From a bacterium 210917-DFI.7.65 (GTDB lineage: Bacteria; Bacillota; Clostridia; Oscillospirales; Oscillospiraceae): a stretch of DNA of 64,000 nt. The translations under genes and the position numbers were made by a program. The notes under the pieces are model-generated. The model was not told where the DNA came from, did not search any database, and worked only from the letters and a program-made list of their open reading frames with translations. Location of the stretch: contig JAJCJJ010000001.1 of NCBI GenBank assembly GCA_020555865.1, forward strand, positions 248,001 through 312,000, written 5' to 3'. How positions within the stretch are numbered: the first letter of the stretch is position 1; each line of letters opens with the position of its first letter. Below are positions 16,101 to 24,831 of the stretch, one piece after another.

Positions 16101-17957
16101 TTGACAAAGCAGGAATTGAAGGAAAAAGCCAACGGCTTGCCGCTGAGTCCCGGCGTCTATATTATGATGGACGTTCAGGGCACGGTGATTTATGTGGGCA
16201 AAGCAAAAAAATTGAAAAACCGGGTGAGTCAGTATTTTCAGGACAATGCGGGCCATAATGAAAAAACGCGGCGCATGGTGTCCCGGGTGGATCACTTTGA
16301 TACCATCATTGCCTCCAGCGAATTTGAGGCGCTGATCCTGGAAAATGCGCTCATTAAACAGTACATGCCTCGCTACAATATTCTGCTCAAGGATGATAAA
16401 GGCTATCCGTTTGTCCGGCTGACGGTGCAGGAGGAATATCCTGTCTTTTCCCTCTCCAACACCGTGCGCGAGGATGGGGCGAAATATTTTGGCCCTTACG
16501 GTGGGCGCAGCGAAACCCGTGCTGCGCTGAATGCGGTGTGCGGCGCGCTGCGCCTGCCCACTTGCCGCCGCAAGTTCCCACGGGATATTGGTAAGGAGCG
16601 CCCGTGCCTGAATTTCCACATGGGCCGCTGCGATGGCTTCTGCTGCGGCACCCCCGGAAAAGAGGAGCACCGCCGCCGCATTGATCAGGCGGTTCTGTTG
16701 CTGACGGGTAAGGTGAAGCAGGTGACGGCAGCGCTGACAGAAGAGATGACGGCTGAGGCCGAAGCGCTGCACTTTGAGCGGGCGGCGGCTCTGCGGGATC
16801 AGATTGCCGCCATCGATGTGCTGAGCAAAAAACAGAAAGTCATTGCCGGAGCCATGCCGCAGACGGATATCTGGGGATTGTATCGGGGCGATGTAAAATC
16901 CTGTTATGCTGTGCTTCACTACCGGGATGGACAGCTCACCGGGCGGGAAACGGAAGTATTTTCTGCCCGCATGGACGAAAAAGCCGAGGAGATGCTGCCG
17001 CTGCTGCTGGCGCAGTACTATCTCAGCCGCAGCGCGCTGCCCCGGGAGATCTGGCTGCCGCTGCCCATCGAAGACCCGGATACCATGGAACAGGCGCTGA
17101 GCCAGCATGCGGCCAGCCGTGTGCTGGTGCGCATCCCAAAACGGGGAGAAAAGGCAGATCTCATCCGTTTGGCCAACCGCAATGCGCAGGAGGAGGCGGA
17201 ACGTGTTACTTCGGAGGCCGAGCGTGTCAGCAAAACGCTGGAGCTGCTGGCTAGGATGACCGGCCTTGCCCACCCGCCCCGGCGTATGGAATCCTACGAT
17301 ATTTCCAACACTGGCAGCAGCGATATTGTTGCTTCCATGGTGGTTTACGAAGGGGCACGTCCGAAGAAAAGCGCTTATCGGAAATTTCACATCAAGTCGC
17401 TTTCCGCGCCGGACGATTATCGCTCTATGGAAGAGGTTTTAACCCGCCGGCTGCAGCGCTTTGTGGATGGGGACGAAAAATTTGCCCCGCTGCCGGACCT
17501 GTTCCTGATTGACGGTGGCGCGGCTCATGCCGCAGTGGCTGAAACGGTGCTTGCGCGCTTCGGCCTGCACCTTCCGGTGTTCGGCATGGTTAAGGACGAC
17601 CGGCACCGCACCCGCGCGCTGATTACGGCCCGGGGGCATGAGATCGGTATTCAGGCCAGCGAGCCGGTGTTTGCCCTCATTGGTCAGATTCAGGAGGAAA
17701 CCCATCGTTTTGCCGTTACCTACCACCACCAGCGGCATACGAAAAACGCCTATCATAGTGCGCTGGACGACGTGCCCGGCATCGGGCCGGCACGCAAAAA
17801 ACAGCTGCTCAAAGCTTTTGGAACCATCCGGGCTATCCGGGAAGCGGATGAGGAAGCCTTGGCCCGGGTGGTGCCGTCCGCGGCTGCCCGGGCGGTCTGG
17901 CAGCATTTTCACGAACAAATACAGGAAACTACGGAGGACGAAAGCACATGCGAGTGA
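16101..17957 (+). CDS. uvrC: Excinuclease ABC subunit C
   Basis: 618 residues. The N-terminal GIY-YIG nuclease is PGVYIMMDVQGTVIYVGKAK. A UVR motif follows (TAEAEALHFERAAALRDQI, about 215-240), then the RNase H-like nuclease half with DISN and LFLIDGG. A C-terminal helix-hairpin-helix pair (DDVPGIGPARKKQLL) completes the protein. UvrC makes both incisions in nucleotide excision repair. The TTG at 16101 is chosen because GGAGGGGG ends 6 bases before it; a GTG 18 bases earlier has no spaced ribosome-binding site. It overlaps rsmD by 10 bases. Confidence 0.95.
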   Translation: MTKQELKEKANGLPLSPGVYIMMDVQGTVIYVGKAKKLKNRVSQYFQDNAGHNEKTRRMVSRVDHFDTIIASSEFEALILENALIKQYMPRYNILLKDDKGYPFVRLTVQEEYPVFSLSNTVREDGAKYFGPYGGRSETRAALNAVCGALRLPTCRRKFPRDIGKERPCLNFHMGRCDGFCCGTPGKEEHRRRIDQAVLLLTGKVKQVTAALTEEMTAEAEALHFERAAALRDQIAAIDVLSKKQKVIAGAMPQTDIWGLYRGDVKSCYAVLHYRDGQLTGRETEVFSARMDEKAEEMLPLLLAQYYLSRSALPREIWLPLPIEDPDTMEQALSQHAASRVLVRIPKRGEKADLIRLANRNAQEEAERVTSEAERVSKTLELLARMTGLAHPPRRMESYDISNTGSSDIVASMVVYEGARPKKSAYRKFHIKSLSAPDDYRSMEEVLTRRLQRFVDGDEKFAPLPDLFLIDGGAAHAAVAETVLARFGLHLPVFGMVKDDRHRTRALITARGHEIGIQASEPVFALIGQIQEETHRFAVTYHHQRHTKNAYHSALDDVPGIGPARKKQLLKAFGTIRAIREADEEALARVVPSAAARAVWQHFHEQIQETTEDESTCE

Positions 17958-18490
17958 TTACAGGCACCGCCCGCGGCCGGCGGCTCAACGAACTCAAAGG
18001 TAAAGAGACCCGCCCTACGGCCGATCGGGTGAAGGAAGGCATGTTCAATATTATCCAGTTTGACATTGAGGGCCGGCGGGTGCTGGACTTATTCGGCGGC
18101 ACGGGCCAGTTGGGCATCGAATGCCTGAGCCGCGGCGCGGCGCACGCCACGTTTGTGGATGCCCGGACCGATGCAGTTAAACTGATTCGGGAAAATCTGG
18201 CGCTGACGGATCTGGCCGACCGGGCTGCGGTGCTCACGGCGGACTACGCCACAGTGCTCTCCAGTGCTGCGGAAAAATACGATTTGGTCTTTTTGGATCC
18301 ACCCTATGAAACCAAATTGCTGGAGAGATCCCTGGAATTGATTTCTCAGTTTGACATTCTGCGCGAACATGGTATAATTATCTGCGAAAGTCCGCAGGAG
18401 AAGATCTTGCCGGAGCTTTCCGCACCATATGGAAAATACCGCGAATATCGGTATGGAAAGATCAAAGTCACCGTTTACCACCGTGATTGA
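17948..18490 (+). CDS. rsmD: 16S rRNA (guanine966-N2)-methyltransferase
   Basis: 180 residues. It begins MRVITGTARGRRL, has the SAM-binding loop VLDLFGGTGQLGIE, and the catalytic motif DPPY in LVFLDPPYETK. It methylates G966 of 16S rRNA. It overlaps the end of uvrC and is followed after 27 bases by coaD, the standard rsmD-coaD pairing. Confidence 0.93.
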   Translation: MRVITGTARGRRLNELKGKETRPTADRVKEGMFNIIQFDIEGRRVLDLFGGTGQLGIECLSRGAAHATFVDARTDAVKLIRENLALTDLADRAAVLTADYATVLSSAAEKYDLVFLDPPYETKLLERSLELISQFDILREHGIIICESPQEKILPELSAPYGKYREYRYGKIKVTVYHRD

Positions 18491-18520
18491 TATTGCGCAC
18501 AAGAGAGGGATCCGCCAGTG

Positions 18521-19015
18521 ATGACAGCCATTTACCCCGGAAGCTTCGACCCCATTACCCTGGGGCATATCGATATCATCGAGCGCGCGGCAAGATGTTT
18601 CGACCGGCTGTATGTCTGCGTGATGATCAATGCAGATAAAAAAAATCCCATGTTCACTCCGGAAGAGCGGATGGAATTTGTAAAAAAAGCGGTTGCTCGT
18701 TTTGAGAATGTGCAGGCGGAGAGCTGGCAGGGCCTTTTAACAGATTATGCCGCGCAGAAGGGCGCCACTGTGCTGGTCAAAGGCGCGCGCAATGTGTGCG
18801 ATTTTGACAATGAATATCAGATGTCCCTGATCAACCGCAGCATCAAGCCGGATCTGGAAACGCTGATCCTGCCGGCCAGCGCGCCGTACATCCATTTCAG
18901 TTCTTCCATGGCCCGGGAAATGATCCGCTACCGGCAGCCGCTGGAGCGGTATCTTCCGCCGGAGATTGCGGCGGATGTGGCGAAGATCGCCGAGCAGAAA
19001 CATATCGGGAGGTAA
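18521..19015 (+). CDS. coaD: Phosphopantetheine adenylyltransferase
   Basis: 164 residues. The nucleotidyltransferase motif is YPGSFDPITLGHIDII (TxGH-type), the substrate loop is VKGARNVCDFDNE, and the C-terminal ISSTxxR-like segment is FSSSMAREM. It transfers AMP from ATP to 4'-phosphopantetheine in CoA synthesis. A GTG three bases earlier is an alternative start. Confidence 0.94.
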   Translation: MTAIYPGSFDPITLGHIDIIERAARCFDRLYVCVMINADKKNPMFTPEERMEFVKKAVARFENVQAESWQGLLTDYAAQKGATVLVKGARNVCDFDNEYQMSLINRSIKPDLETLILPASAPYIHFSSSMAREMIRYRQPLERYLPPEIAADVAKIAEQKHIGR

Positions 19016-19021
19016 TAAACC

Positions 19022-19543
19022 ATGGAAAATGATGTGCAGCACCTGATCGACCTGTTATACGATATGATTGACAATGCCAAGGGCGTGCCCCTGGGCAATG
19101 ATAAGTGTATCATTGAGCGCAATCGCGCCCTGGATTATCTCGACGAAATCCGCGCCCAGCTGCCCGCGGAGCTGGAAGAGGCAAAAAAACTGATGGCTGC
19201 CCGGGCAGAATATGTGGCCAATGCCAAAAAAGAAGCGGAAAACCTGCGCCAGCGGGCGCAGAACGACGCCAAGCACATCGTTTCCGAAAGCGAAACGCTG
19301 CAGACCGCCCGCCAGCAGGCCAATGATATTGTCCGCAAGGCGGAGGAGCGTACCCGTGAAATGTACCGCGTTGCCAATGAATATACGGAGGACGCCCTCA
19401 AGCGCACGGAAGATGCGCTGCAGGCCGCGCTGGAAGAAGTGCGCGCGTCCCACCGGCAGTATACGGATCTCTCCCGCAGCCGGATGCAGGAAGCCATCCG
19501 GGGTAAGAGTGCGCAGAATACCACTTCTTCAGAAGAAGAGTAA
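19022..19543 (+). CDS. Coiled-coil protein downstream of coaD
   Basis: 173 residues, almost entirely charged alpha helix from residue 40 to 155, with repeated AxxxAEN-type heptads (KKEAENLRQRAQNDAKHIV). It has no transmembrane segment. It resembles the ATPase or DivIVA-like coiled-coil proteins often encoded after coaD in Clostridia, frequently misnamed as ATP synthase B/H subunits. Start ATG at 19022 with GGGAGG upstream. Probably structural; no catalytic motif is visible. Confidence 0.7.
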   Translation: MENDVQHLIDLLYDMIDNAKGVPLGNDKCIIERNRALDYLDEIRAQLPAELEEAKKLMAARAEYVANAKKEAENLRQRAQNDAKHIVSESETLQTARQQANDIVRKAEERTREMYRVANEYTEDALKRTEDALQAALEEVRASHRQYTDLSRSRMQEAIRGKSAQNTTSSEEE

Positions 19544-19564
19544 AGAAAAAATACAACGTTGCTG

Positions 19565-19598
19565 CACCCGCCGTTTTTCATAAACGGCGGGTGTTTTG
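19565..19598 (+). terminator. Intrinsic terminator after the coiled-coil gene
   Basis: A 12-bp stem (19565-19576 with 19582-19593) is followed by a T-rich tail. Confidence 0.85.
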
Positions 19599-19602
19599 TA
19601 TG

Positions 19603-19631
19603 TTGCAAAAAGATCAAAAATGCGATAAGAT
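19603..19631 (+). promoter_or_regulatory. Promoter of the S-layer beta-helix gene
   Basis: TTGCAA (19603-19608) and TAAGAT (19626-19631) have a 17-base spacer. Transcription would start near 19638, giving a leader of about 97 nt that contains both palindromes. Confidence 0.55.
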
Positions 19632-19646
19632 AAAACCATAAATCAC

Positions 19647-19696
19647 AAAAGGCACGTTAACGTGCCTTTTCCATCTCCTGCAGGAGATGGAAAAGG
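19647..19696 (+). repeat. Two overlapping perfect palindromes in the S-layer gene leader
   Basis: 19647-19670 is a perfect 24-bp palindrome, and 19665-19696 is a perfect 32-bp palindrome. They share the CCTTTT at 19665-19670. As RNA, that shared block can pair either with AAAAGG at 19647-19652 or with AAAAGG at 19691-19696, but not both. The second has no T run after it, so it is not an ordinary terminator. An operator or a leader switch is possible. Confidence 0.75.
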
Positions 19697-19734
19697 ATAT
19701 TGTACAACTAAAATTTTGAAAAAGGAGAGGTTTT

Positions 19735-22700
19735 ATGAGAAAGAAACTATTATCTGTCGTCCTGGCGCTGGCAATGGTTCTGTCCCTGATGCCCATGGCT
19801 TGGGCCGAAAACGGGACAGAAACAGTGACAGAGCCGGCGAACCCGGCTGCGGACAAGGCTGTGACGCTGACGCAAGGGGATACGGTGCAGCAGTTTGATA
19901 CGCTGCAAGCTGCGATTGATGCAGTGCAGGCATATGACTACTCAACGAATAAGGAGTCATATGAAATTACGTTGAATCAGAATTTAACTGAGAGTGTGGA
20001 GATCCCGGCGCAGAGGCTTAAATTGACAATTGACCTGAATGGCTGCAAACTGACGAATAGTGATCATCATACAATTACAAATAAATCAACATACGGTATT
20101 ACGATTACCGACAGCCAGGGTGGCGGCATTGTTGATAATGTGAGTCACGGAAAGGCTGCCATCTATAACGACATAAACGCCAGAATCACTTTGTCCGGCG
20201 GTACTTACACGCGCTCTGCCGAAGCCAGCACAGGTGAGAGTGATTCTGGCAAAAACTCTTTTTATGTGATCAAGAACTTTGGCACGATGACAATTAAGGA
20301 CAACGCCACTGTGAAGTTCTCCGATACCAATCAGGGACTGTATTCCAGCCTGATTGGCAATGGCTGGCAGAACGCCGCAGACGCAGAAGCGGGAACCAAC
20401 GGCGAACCCAAGCCCAGCGAAGGCAAAAACAAAGCTGCGCTTACGATTAACAACGGTACCTTTACCGGCGGTCAGATCACCGTTAAGAATGATGACTTCG
20501 GTGTTCTGACGATTAAGGATGGAACTTTTAAGCAGTCCGGCGATGGACGCAGCGCAGTGGCCAACAATCATATTGCGACCATTTCGGGCGGAACATTTGA
20601 TTCTACTACGGGTCCGGCAGTGTATTCCCGCCACTATGACGGAGAAGCGAACGATGGTACGCTGACCATCAGCGGTGGTACCTTTACCAGCACCGGCAGT
20701 CATGCAGTGGCGCTTTTGACCTCTGGCGCGAAAGCCGACATTACAGGCGGAACTTTTGACGCTGGAGCTGGCAGCTACGGTGTTTCTGGCGTGGAAGGAG
20801 CATCTGCTCAAATCAGTGCTGGTACGTATAAGGTAGATGACGCCGAGAAAATCTGCAATTTACCAAATGCTTTGGTTCCTTCCTACGGTGCCGTGCAGGG
20901 TGAAGACGGCAATTTTACCGTGCAGGTGACAGATGGGGAAGCAGTTGTCATTGAGAATGGTGTTACGACACAATACCCCACGCTGAAAGCAGCTATGGCG
21001 GCTGTTCAGACTGGCGGCACCGTGCAGCTGCAGAGAGATGTGACATTGGAGAAAGGCGTCGAAACTGGAAGCGTTTCCGGCATTACCCTTGACCTTAACG
21101 GCTACAGTATTGATGGCACAGCCGTTAAGAACGCGAATGGTGTCATTTTTATGCAAGCGAAATATGGCTGGAAGCCTGTAGAGGGTATTGACCCAACTAT
21201 GAAAATCATCAACTCTGTTTCCGGGCAGGGAGGTGAAATCAAGGGGACACTGCCGGTTCAGTTCGGTTCTGGTGACAGTCGTTATACGATCCCTGGCGTA
21301 ATCGGTGAGGGCGTAACGCTAACCGTTACCGGAGACGGTACTGACGCTGTTAAGTTGAAATCTTCCGCTTATCTGGTGTATAGTGAGATTACAAAAGATT
21401 ATATCAAAAATGGTGGCTTTAAGATCACTGCCGATGACGGTACCGAGCGGATCTACGGCGATTATGCCAATGCGGCTGGAAAGGCTGCGGATGGCATAGT
21501 CACCATGCTGCATGATTATACCGGAAACGACTCTATTGCTTCCGGTACTTCTTCCGGTACTTTGGATTTGAATGGAAACACGTTTACTTCTCTGAGTTCG
21601 GATCAGATGGTTCAGATCAATTATGACAATGCCGGTATTACGATTCGAAACGGTACATTGACCGGCACTGCGGAAGCGCTGTCGAAAGGCGGCATTACCG
21701 CACTGTACAACAATACCACGCTGGTGCTGGAAAATGTGATTATGAATGTTCCCGGTGATAGTTATGGTATCGTCACGAATGGTACCAATACTGGCAATTC
21801 TGTCACCCTTAAAAACTCCACCCTGAATGTGCCTGATGGACTTGGTATTTACTTCCCGTCTGACGGCAATGTAACCATTGAGAATTCCAAAATCAATGCT
21901 AAGCATGTTGGTGTGCAGATGTGCGCGGGCAGCCTGACCGTTACCGGCGATCAGACCGCCATCACCACCACCGGTACAAAACAGCAAAAGACGGAAGGCG
22001 ACGGCCCCATCGTGGATGGCGCGGCGATCTCTATTGTTAAGCGCGACGGCTATAAAGATCTTGGGAAAGTAGAAATTCGTGCTGGTGCTTTCAAGAGCGC
22101 CCAGGCAGATGCAGTTAAGGCGTATACTTTCAACAACACCGATAAAACCGAGGGCGCATGGGATGAAGCGAATACCGTCGTTAAGATCTCCGGCGGCCTG
22201 TTCTCCAGCGATCCCACTGCCTATCTGGCAGAGGGAAAGATGGCATTTCCCATCACGCAGGGTGATTATTCTTTCGAGGTAAAGGATGCCATCGCCAGTG
22301 TAGAAATCGCCGACGGAAAGGCAGATACCCAGCCTGCGGAGGGCGAATATCCTGCCGATGCCGTGACCGAAGAGGCTGCAACCGCTGCAGCGGAAAGCGT
22401 AACGGCCAGTCTGGCCGGCGCCGCCGGCAGCGTGGCATCCGGTGTAGACAGCGCTGTTGTTGCCGATGCAGAAAGCAAGCTGGGCAGTAAGAAACCTGTT
22501 GGCGAGGAAACCGTGGTTCTCGTGCAGCCCTATCCGGAAGTGACGCCTGCCGGATCTTCTGTGGATGGGGACAAGAAGACGGTCACCTTCAACATTGTGC
22601 CCAAATACAATCTGATCGCTACACACACTGGCGTCACTGTAACGACGCCTGATGCCCTGGATGAGACTAACAGTGTGGTGCTGAAAAAAGCACAGCCGTT

Positions 22701-23982
22701 GACGGTCACCACTCCTGCCGAGGTGACGCTGACCCTGCCGGAAGGCTTTGCGGCTGCAGGCGCTGATGTCTATATCAAGCACGAGGCATCCAACGGCAAA
22801 ACTTATTACTATACCGCAAAGGTTGCTAGCGACCGGACGATCACCTTTACTACCAGCCATGGTTTCTCTCCTTTTACCATTTCCACTGTCAACGAGGCGG
22901 CAGCTGAGGTAAACGGTGTCGGTTATCCCACCCTGCAGGAAGCGGTAGACGCGGTGGAGAACAACGGCACCATCAAGCTGCTGAAGAATATCGACGCAGC
23001 CGAAGTGGCAACGGTCAGCAAGGACATCACCTTCACCGTGGATACGGATGGCAAAACCTTTGACAAAGATACGAATATTGTGGCCGGTAGTAATACCACG
23101 GTCAAAATCAGCGGCAATGCCACTAGCTATACCTATATCTTTGACTATACCGCGCCTTCCTCCGGCGGTGGCTCTTCCAGCGCAACGTATACGGTGAACG
23201 TGGAGAAGAGCAAGCACGGGAGCGTGGAGAGCAACCGCAGCCGTGCCAGCTCCGGCACTACGGTTACGCTGACGGTCCAGCCCGATAAGGGTTATGAACT
23301 GGATGAGCTGACGGTGACGGATAAGGATGGGGACGAACTCAAGCTGACCCAAAAGAGCGATACAAAGTACACTTTCACCATGCCCCGGAGCGCTGTCACG
23401 GTGGAAGCCGTCTTTGTGGAAGAGCGTGAGGATACGGGCTACAGCGATGTGAGCGCGGATGCCTGGTATGCCGATGCAGTGCAGTATGTGACCGACAAGG
23501 GCATGATGCAGGGCAACAACGGAAAGTTCATGCCCGCCGACAAGCTGAACCGCGGCCAGATGGCACAGGTGCTCTTCAATCTGGAGGGCAAGCAGCCGGT
23601 CAACTACGCCATGTCTTTCGGTGATGTGAACGGCAGCGAGTGGTTTGCTGAAGCGGTGCGCTGGGCAGCTTCCGAGAAGATCGTAAGCGGCTATGACAAC
23701 GGCAACTTTGGCCCCAACGATCCCATTACCCGTGAGCAGCTGGCGGTCATCCTGTTCCGCTATGCGCAGTACAAGGGGATGGATACGGTAACGCTGGAAG
23801 AAAATCTGACCGGCTTTGCAGATGCGGATGAGATCTCCGGTTATGCGGTTTCGGCGCTGAACTGGGCTGTGGGTGCAGGTGTGCTCAAGGGCACCGGCAC
23901 GGGCCTTGCGCCCAAGGCCAACGCTACCCGCTCCGAAGTGGCGCAGATGCTGATGAATTTTGACCAGAATGTGGCCAAGTGA
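19735..23982 (+). CDS. SLH-domain cell-surface protein with beta-helix repeats
   Basis: 1415 residues. A signal peptide spans residues 1-24 (cut after AWA). A long region of short beta-strand turns with ISGGTF and NGTFTGG-type repeats (about 60-830) suggests a right-handed parallel beta-helix. Fold-like strands follow at about 940-1055, then a bacterial repeat domain (YTVNVEKSKHGSV, about 1151-1228). Three SLH domains close the protein (about 1234-1285, 1290-1350 and 1360-1411) and would anchor it to cell-wall polysaccharide. It is monocistronic, with its own promoter, unusual palindromic leader and strong terminator. Likely an adhesin, S-layer or glycan-interacting protein; no catalytic residues were recognised. 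Confidence 0.85.
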   Translation: MRKKLLSVVLALAMVLSLMPMAWAENGTETVTEPANPAADKAVTLTQGDTVQQFDTLQAAIDAVQAYDYSTNKESYEITLNQNLTESVEIPAQRLKLTIDLNGCKLTNSDHHTITNKSTYGITITDSQGGGIVDNVSHGKAAIYNDINARITLSGGTYTRSAEASTGESDSGKNSFYVIKNFGTMTIKDNATVKFSDTNQGLYSSLIGNGWQNAADAEAGTNGEPKPSEGKNKAALTINNGTFTGGQITVKNDDFGVLTIKDGTFKQSGDGRSAVANNHIATISGGTFDSTTGPAVYSRHYDGEANDGTLTISGGTFTSTGSHAVALLTSGAKADITGGTFDAGAGSYGVSGVEGASAQISAGTYKVDDAEKICNLPNALVPSYGAVQGEDGNFTVQVTDGEAVVIENGVTTQYPTLKAAMAAVQTGGTVQLQRDVTLEKGVETGSVSGITLDLNGYSIDGTAVKNANGVIFMQAKYGWKPVEGIDPTMKIINSVSGQGGEIKGTLPVQFGSGDSRYTIPGVIGEGVTLTVTGDGTDAVKLKSSAYLVYSEITKDYIKNGGFKITADDGTERIYGDYANAAGKAADGIVTMLHDYTGNDSIASGTSSGTLDLNGNTFTSLSSDQMVQINYDNAGITIRNGTLTGTAEALSKGGITALYNNTTLVLENVIMNVPGDSYGIVTNGTNTGNSVTLKNSTLNVPDGLGIYFPSDGNVTIENSKINAKHVGVQMCAGSLTVTGDQTAITTTGTKQQKTEGDGPIVDGAAISIVKRDGYKDLGKVEIRAGAFKSAQADAVKAYTFNNTDKTEGAWDEANTVVKISGGLFSSDPTAYLAEGKMAFPITQGDYSFEVKDAIASVEIADGKADTQPAEGEYPADAVTEEAATAAAESVTASLAGAAGSVASGVDSAVVADAESKLGSKKPVGEETVVLVQPYPEVTPAGSSVDGDKKTVTFNIVPKYNLIATHTGVTVTTPDALDETNSVVLKKAQPLTVTTPAEVTLTLPEGFAAAGADVYIKHEASNGKTYYYTAKVASDRTITFTTSHGFSPFTISTVNEAAAEVNGVGYPTLQEAVDAVENNGTIKLLKNIDAAEVATVSKDITFTVDTDGKTFDKDTNIVAGSNTTVKISGNATSYTYIFDYTAPSSGGGSSSATYTVNVEKSKHGSVESNRSRASSGTTVTLTVQPDKGYELDELTVTDKDGDELKLTQKSDTKYTFTMPRSAVTVEAVFVEEREDTGYSDVSADAWYADAVQYVTDKGMMQGNNGKFMPADKLNRGQMAQVLFNLEGKQPVNYAMSFGDVNGSEWFAEAVRWAASEKIVSGYDNGNFGPNDPITREQLAVILFRYAQYKGMDTVTLEENLTGFADADEISGYAVSALNWAVGAGVLKGTGTGLAPKANATRSEVAQMLMNFDQNVAK

Positions 23983-23996
23983 TTGGAAACGAATCG

Positions 23997-24045
23997 AAAA
24001 ACAAAGCGTCCTGTGGGAAAACACCCCACAGGACGCTTTGTTTTT
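23997..24045 (+). terminator. Strong intrinsic terminator after the SLH gene
   Basis: A near-perfect stem of about 21 bp (23997-24017 with 24025-24045) is flanked by A and T runs. Confidence 0.9.
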
Positions 24046-24303
24046 GTCGTCATTTTGCTGCGGCGAAAAAATTTTTTTCAGTTGATTTTGCACTTTTTTT
24101 TGTAAATATTTTTCGACTTTATTTGCACCTGCCTGTACAGATAATACAAATTGTGTTTTATTTTTGATTTAGATACAATATATTGTGTTTTCTGCGGGAT
24201 AAAGGGAAAAAATAAAAAATTGAAACAAATGTATTTGTATCAAAAAAGTAACAAAATTGTTTCAAATCAGAGGAGAAACGGAAACAAATCGGGAAATTTT
24301 TTC
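24046..24303 (+). other. AT-rich leader region before mraZ
   Basis: No convincing gene. The stretch is much more AT-rich than its surroundings. It holds a 12-bp perfect palindrome at 24175-24186, a 9-bp inverted repeat (TTGAAACAA and its complement, about 24220-24266) and the upstream promoter at 24151. A 69-codon open frame here lacks a plausible ribosome-binding site and coding-like composition. Confidence 0.5.
24151..24179 (+). promoter_or_regulatory. Upstream promoter candidate for the dcw cluster
   Basis: TTGTGT (24151-24156) and TACAAT (24174-24179) have a 17-base spacer. The -10 overlaps the 12-bp palindrome at 24175-24186. Confidence 0.4.
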
Positions 24304-24332
24304 TTGCAATCTGAAATTGTTTCGCTTATACT
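24304..24332 (+). promoter_or_regulatory. Main promoter of the dcw cluster
   Basis: TTGCAA (24304-24309) and TATACT (24327-24332) have a 17-base spacer, immediately before the MraZ-type boxes. Confidence 0.75.
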
Positions 24333-24341
24333 TAACATAAA

Positions 24342-24367
24342 AAGTGGGGCGAAGTGGTGAAAAGTGG
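24342..24367 (+). promoter_or_regulatory. MraZ operator: three direct repeats
   Basis: AAGTGG occurs at 24342, 24352 and 24362, an exact 10-base period on one face of the helix just after the transcription start. Tandem GTGG-type boxes at this spacing are the known MraZ binding pattern, so autorepression of the cluster by MraZ is likely. Confidence 0.8.
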
Positions 24368-24413
24368 TTCAAAATCCCTGGCTGTCCCATAAAGAGAAAG
24401 CGAGGTGGCAGGT

Positions 24414-24830
24414 ATGACCGGCGAATATCAGCATTCCATTGATACAAAAGGCCGTCTGTTTATTCCTGCCAGTCTGCGCGAAGAGCTGGGAGACACGATT
24501 TATGTCACCATCAGCATTGAGCGCGCCCTTGCTGCTTATTCCGAAGAAACCTGGCGGGAGAAGGAAGAAAAATTCAATGCGCTGCCTTCGGCACAGGCCC
24601 GCCGTATCCGTCCGCTGTTCGTCAATGCAGCCAAATGCACTTTGGATGCCCAGGGACGCATTCTGCTGCCCCAGAAACTGCGCGGTTATGCAGGACTGAA
24701 AAAAGATGTCATGGTACTCGGCGTTTCCAATCACGCTGAGATTTGGGACAAGGATGCTTGGGCAGCGGTGTCTGAGATTGAAATGGATCCGGCCAGCCTG
24801 GAAGCGGCCGTGGATGAGTTGAATTTCTGA
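24414..24830 (+). CDS. mraZ: Transcriptional regulator MraZ
   Basis: 138 residues with the double SpoVT/AbrB-like fold: MTGEYQHSIDTKGRLFIPASL at the start and TLDAQGRILLPQKLRGYAGL in the second half, the paired DxKGR/DxQGR signatures. MraZ represses the division and cell-wall cluster that it heads. The ATG at 24414 is chosen because it gives the standard N-terminus and has GAGGTGG upstream. It ends 1 base before rsmH, so they are translationally linked. Confidence 0.95.
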   Translation: MTGEYQHSIDTKGRLFIPASLREELGDTIYVTISIERALAAYSEETWREKEEKFNALPSAQARRIRPLFVNAAKCTLDAQGRILLPQKLRGYAGLKKDVMVLGVSNHAEIWDKDAWAAVSEIEMDPASLEAAVDELNF

Positions 24831-24831
24831 T

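Noticed and set aside
19665..19696. The second palindrome as a rho-independent terminator
   Set aside because: No T run follows it and it lies in the leader of the gene it would silence.
21319..24093. A 924-codon open frame on the minus strand opposite the SLH gene
   Set aside because: It lies almost wholly antisense to a gene with a signal peptide and SLH domains, has no recognisable domains, and reflects codon bias of the true strand.
24151..24360. A 69-codon frame upstream of mraZ
   Set aside because: AT-rich, no ribosome-binding site, and it covers the mraZ promoter and operator boxes.
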